A DNA stretch of 16,594 bases from an uncultured Alistipes sp. (GTDB lineage: Bacteria > Bacteroidota > Bacteroidia > Bacteroidales > Rikenellaceae), in NCBI GenBank assembly GCA_904502005.1, contig CAJGDC010000044.1:1-16594 (forward strand), in the 5' to 3' direction. Of this stretch, positions 15,634 to 16,594 are shown one piece after another (positions within the stretch are counted from its first letter, which is position 1; each line of letters begins with the position of its first letter). A program made the translations under genes and the position numbers. Below the pieces are notes generated by a model that did no database searches, was not told the DNA's origin, and saw nothing but the letters and a program-made list of their open reading frames with translations.

Positions 15634-16173
15634 ATGAAAGTAGAAAACAGTAAGATGGTTGCGGTAAATTATGTTCTTACCGTAGACGGACAGATTGCAG
15701 ATAGAAATCCAGAGGGCAAGCCACTGGAGTTTGTATGTGGTGCAGGTATGCTCCTTCCAAAGTTCGAGGGCGCACTTATGGGCAAAGAGCCAGGTGATAA
15801 GGTGTCTTTCACCCTTGAGCCAGCAGACGGCTACGGCGAGATTATCGCTGAGGCTATCGTAGAGCTTCCAAAGACAATCTTTATGATTGACGGCAAGATT
15901 GCTGAGGATATCCTCTTTGAGGGCAATATCGTACCTATGTCAGACGCTGAGGGCCACCGCATGAACGGTATTATCCGCGCCGTAAACGAGGAGACCGTAA
16001 CAATGGACTTCAACCACCCAATGGCTGGCAAGACCCTCAACTTTGACGTTGAGGTAGTATCAGTTCGCGATGTTACTCCAGAGGACCTTCAGGGTAGCTG
16101 CGGCTGTGGCTGCGGTGATAGCTGTGGCGAGCACGAGTGCGGCGAGGGCTGCGACTGCGGTAGCTGCCACTAG
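15634..16173 (+). CDS. slyD: FKBP-type peptidyl-prolyl isomerase SlyD with metal-binding tail
   Basis: A 179-residue cytoplasmic prolyl cis-trans isomerase and chaperone of the SlyD group. The FKBP part is split by an insert-in-flap (IF) domain. KMVAVNYVLTVDGQ starts the first FKBP segment, with PLEFVCGAG and EGALMGKEPGDK, and PADGYGE lies at 64-69. The IF domain covers about 70-125. The FKBP strand returns with DFNHPMAGKTLNFDVEVVSV (126-145). The tail from 156 carries eight Cys (156, 158, 160, 164, 169, 173, 175, 178) and two His (167, 179), as in SlyD proteins that bind nickel or zinc. The frame is open from 15538, but the ATG at 15634 begins the conserved sequence and follows the promoter at 15597. 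Confidence 0.95.
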   Translation: MKVENSKMVAVNYVLTVDGQIADRNPEGKPLEFVCGAGMLLPKFEGALMGKEPGDKVSFTLEPADGYGEIIAEAIVELPKTIFMIDGKIAEDILFEGNIVPMSDAEGHRMNGIIRAVNEETVTMDFNHPMAGKTLNFDVEVVSVRDVTPEDLQGSCGCGCGDSCGEHECGEGCDCGSCH

Positions 16174-16193
16174 TCTACGCTCAAACTAACAAC

Positions 16194-16228
16194 AATCGGC
16201 AAGAATCCATGATTCCTGCCGATTTTTT
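16194..16228 (+). terminator. Rho-independent terminator after slyD
   Basis: The arms 16194-16207 and 16211-16224 pair at 13 of 14 positions around a 3-nt CAT loop, followed by a T-rich run to 16228. It begins 21 bp after the slyD stop. Confidence 0.88.
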
Positions 16229-16325
16229 GTTGCCATATAAATAAACTGCACAGCTTCTTACACAAGATAAAATAGTGCCTTGTAGCTAACTCTGGCGGCG
16301 ATTTAAAAATTTTATGATACTTTTT

Positions 16326-16357
16326 CTTGTTCGTTTGGTCATTTTTTCGTATATTTG
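16326..16357 (+). promoter_or_regulatory. Promoter of the gene entering at the right edge
   Basis: A perfect TATATTTG at 16350-16357 is preceded after 20 bp by CTTG (16326-16329), one mismatch from TTTG. The predicted start is near 16364, leaving about 220 nt before the ATG at 16588. The stretch 16229-16325 between the slyD terminator and this promoter holds nothing I can identify. Confidence 0.6.
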
Positions 16358-16386
16358 CCAATAATTATATCATCATCATAACCTAT

Positions 16387-16470
16387 ATGACAACGCGCCA
16401 AGTAGATATTTGGTCGCCCCTTAATAAAATATATTTTTTAGGGGGGGGGTATTTCGCTGATTATCAGTGA
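16387..16470 (+). CDS. Possible leader peptide ORF (27 aa) spanning the G9 tract
   Basis: ATG at 16387 opens 27 codons ending with TGA at 16468-16470. The peptide starts MTTRQVDIWSPLNK and contains three Gly codons made by the nine-G run. A change in G number would move the frame. It lies about 23 nt after the predicted transcription start and ends inside the second hairpin. No ribosome binding site is evident, and length alone could arise by chance. Confidence 0.3.
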   Translation: MTTRQVDIWSPLNKIYFLGGGYFADYQ

Positions 16471-16519
16471 AATAACATCTGCGTTGTCGATAAATAAAAG
16501 TAGATTATTAACATTTTGA

Positions 16520-16543
16520 AGCTCGTTACCAACGTAACGAGCT
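16520..16543 (+). repeat. Perfect 10-bp inverted repeat, loop of 4
   Basis: AGCTCGTTAC and GTAACGAGCT flank CAAC, 45 bp before the ATG at 16588. It could be an RNA hairpin in the leader or a dyad bound by a protein at the DNA level. Confidence 0.75.
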
Positions 16544-16587
16544 ATGACTCATTGTATTATATATTACTAACATAAAACATTAAGCTT

Positions 16588-16594
16588 ATGAAGA
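16588..16594 (+). CDS. Start of a further gene, cut by window edge
   Basis: ATGAAG follows an A/T-rich stretch (ACATTAAGCTT) of the kind seen before Bacteroidota start codons, with a promoter and leader upstream. Only Met-Lys can be read, so the product is unknown. A Met-Lys start is common for exported proteins but proves nothing. Confidence 0.35.

Larger units (their letters stand above)
16364..16587 (+). promoter_or_regulatory. Structured 5' leader with G9 tract
   Basis: This leader contains several inverted repeats. GACAACGC (16389-16396) can pair with GCGTTGTC (16481-16488). GCGCCAA (16395-16401) can pair with TTGGTCGC (16410-16417) leaving one bulged base; its first two bases overlap the outer stem, so the two stems compete slightly. 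ATTTCGCTGAT (16451-16461) pairs with ATCAGTGAAAT (16463-16473) with one G-U pair. A perfect 10-bp hairpin lies at 16520-16543. A run of nine G sits at 16441-16449. The last stem has no T run after it, so it is not a classic terminator. I do not recognise a known riboswitch. It may be a regulatory leader of a new kind, but this is inference. Confidence 0.45.

Noticed and set aside
16170..16361. 63-codon minus-strand frame after slyD
   Set aside because: It covers the slyD terminator and the promoter region on the other strand, and has no homology I can recognise.
16441..16449. G9 run as a sequencing or assembly error
   Set aside because: This cannot be excluded, but the reading frame of the short ORF is kept through the run, so I kept it as a finding with the caveat that reads should be inspected.
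16525..16538. GTTAC-CAAC-GTAAC as half of a Bacteroides-type DNA inversion site
   Set aside because: The arms resemble inversion sites as I remember them, but the spacing is 4 bp, no partner copy or recombinase gene is in the window, and an RNA hairpin explains it equally well.

Overview
The window looks like a piece of a Bacteroidota chromosome, probably a gut-type Bacteroidales such as an Alistipes or Bacteroides relative. Upstream of genes on both strands there are Bacteroidota-type promoters (TTTG, 19-20 bp, TAnnTTTG) instead of sigma70 boxes. Start codons mostly lack a Shine-Dalgarno sequence and sit behind A/T-rich leaders. The protein families (GH123 lipoprotein, exported FAD oxidoreductase, PEGA plus Lcl/FISUMP-like secreted proteins) fit this phylum. 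I see no insertion sequence, phage gene, CRISPR array, tRNA or rRNA.

Layout. Positions 1-200 (-) hold the 5' part of rplS (ribosomal protein L19), with its own promoter and a roughly 175-nt leader. Positions 438-3735 (-) form a tight three-gene unit: a membrane-bound alkaline-phosphatase-superfamily (LtaS/sulfatase-like) enzyme, a nitroreductase and an exported HGGG-type esterase. Positions 3869-7551 (-) hold a GH123-type lipoprotein glycosidase followed by a Sec-exported FAD-dependent oxidoreductase. The oxidoreductase has a second promoter inside the end of the GH123 gene, and the pair ends at a perfect 14-bp hairpin terminator. Positions 7698-9291 (+) carry three closely packed unrecognised genes: a membrane-anchored protein, an Asp-rich protein with a Cys/His zinc-ribbon-like tail, and a four-helix membrane protein. 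They run tail to tail into 9288-11917 (-), where two tandem paralogous secreted PEGA plus Lcl/FISUMP-like proteins and a 100-aa protein form an operon.

Positions 12004-16173 (+) carry gcvP (full-length glycine decarboxylase), a membrane-anchored protein with two copies of an 80-residue module, and slyD (FKBP-type prolyl isomerase with a Cys-rich metal-binding tail), which has its own promoter and terminator. The last 365 bases hold a promoter and a structured leader of about 220 nt. That leader contains a possible 27-codon ORF spanning a G9 tract, several inverted repeats, and the first bases of a further gene at 16588.

Functionally, rplS, gcvP and slyD are housekeeping. The GH123/FAD pair probably acts on glycans at the cell surface or in the periplasm. 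The 7698-9291 trio and the PEGA operon are accessory envelope genes of unknown role. The best candidates for something undescribed are the 16.36-16.59 kb leader, the zinc-ribbon trio and the exported FAD enzyme paired with GH123.
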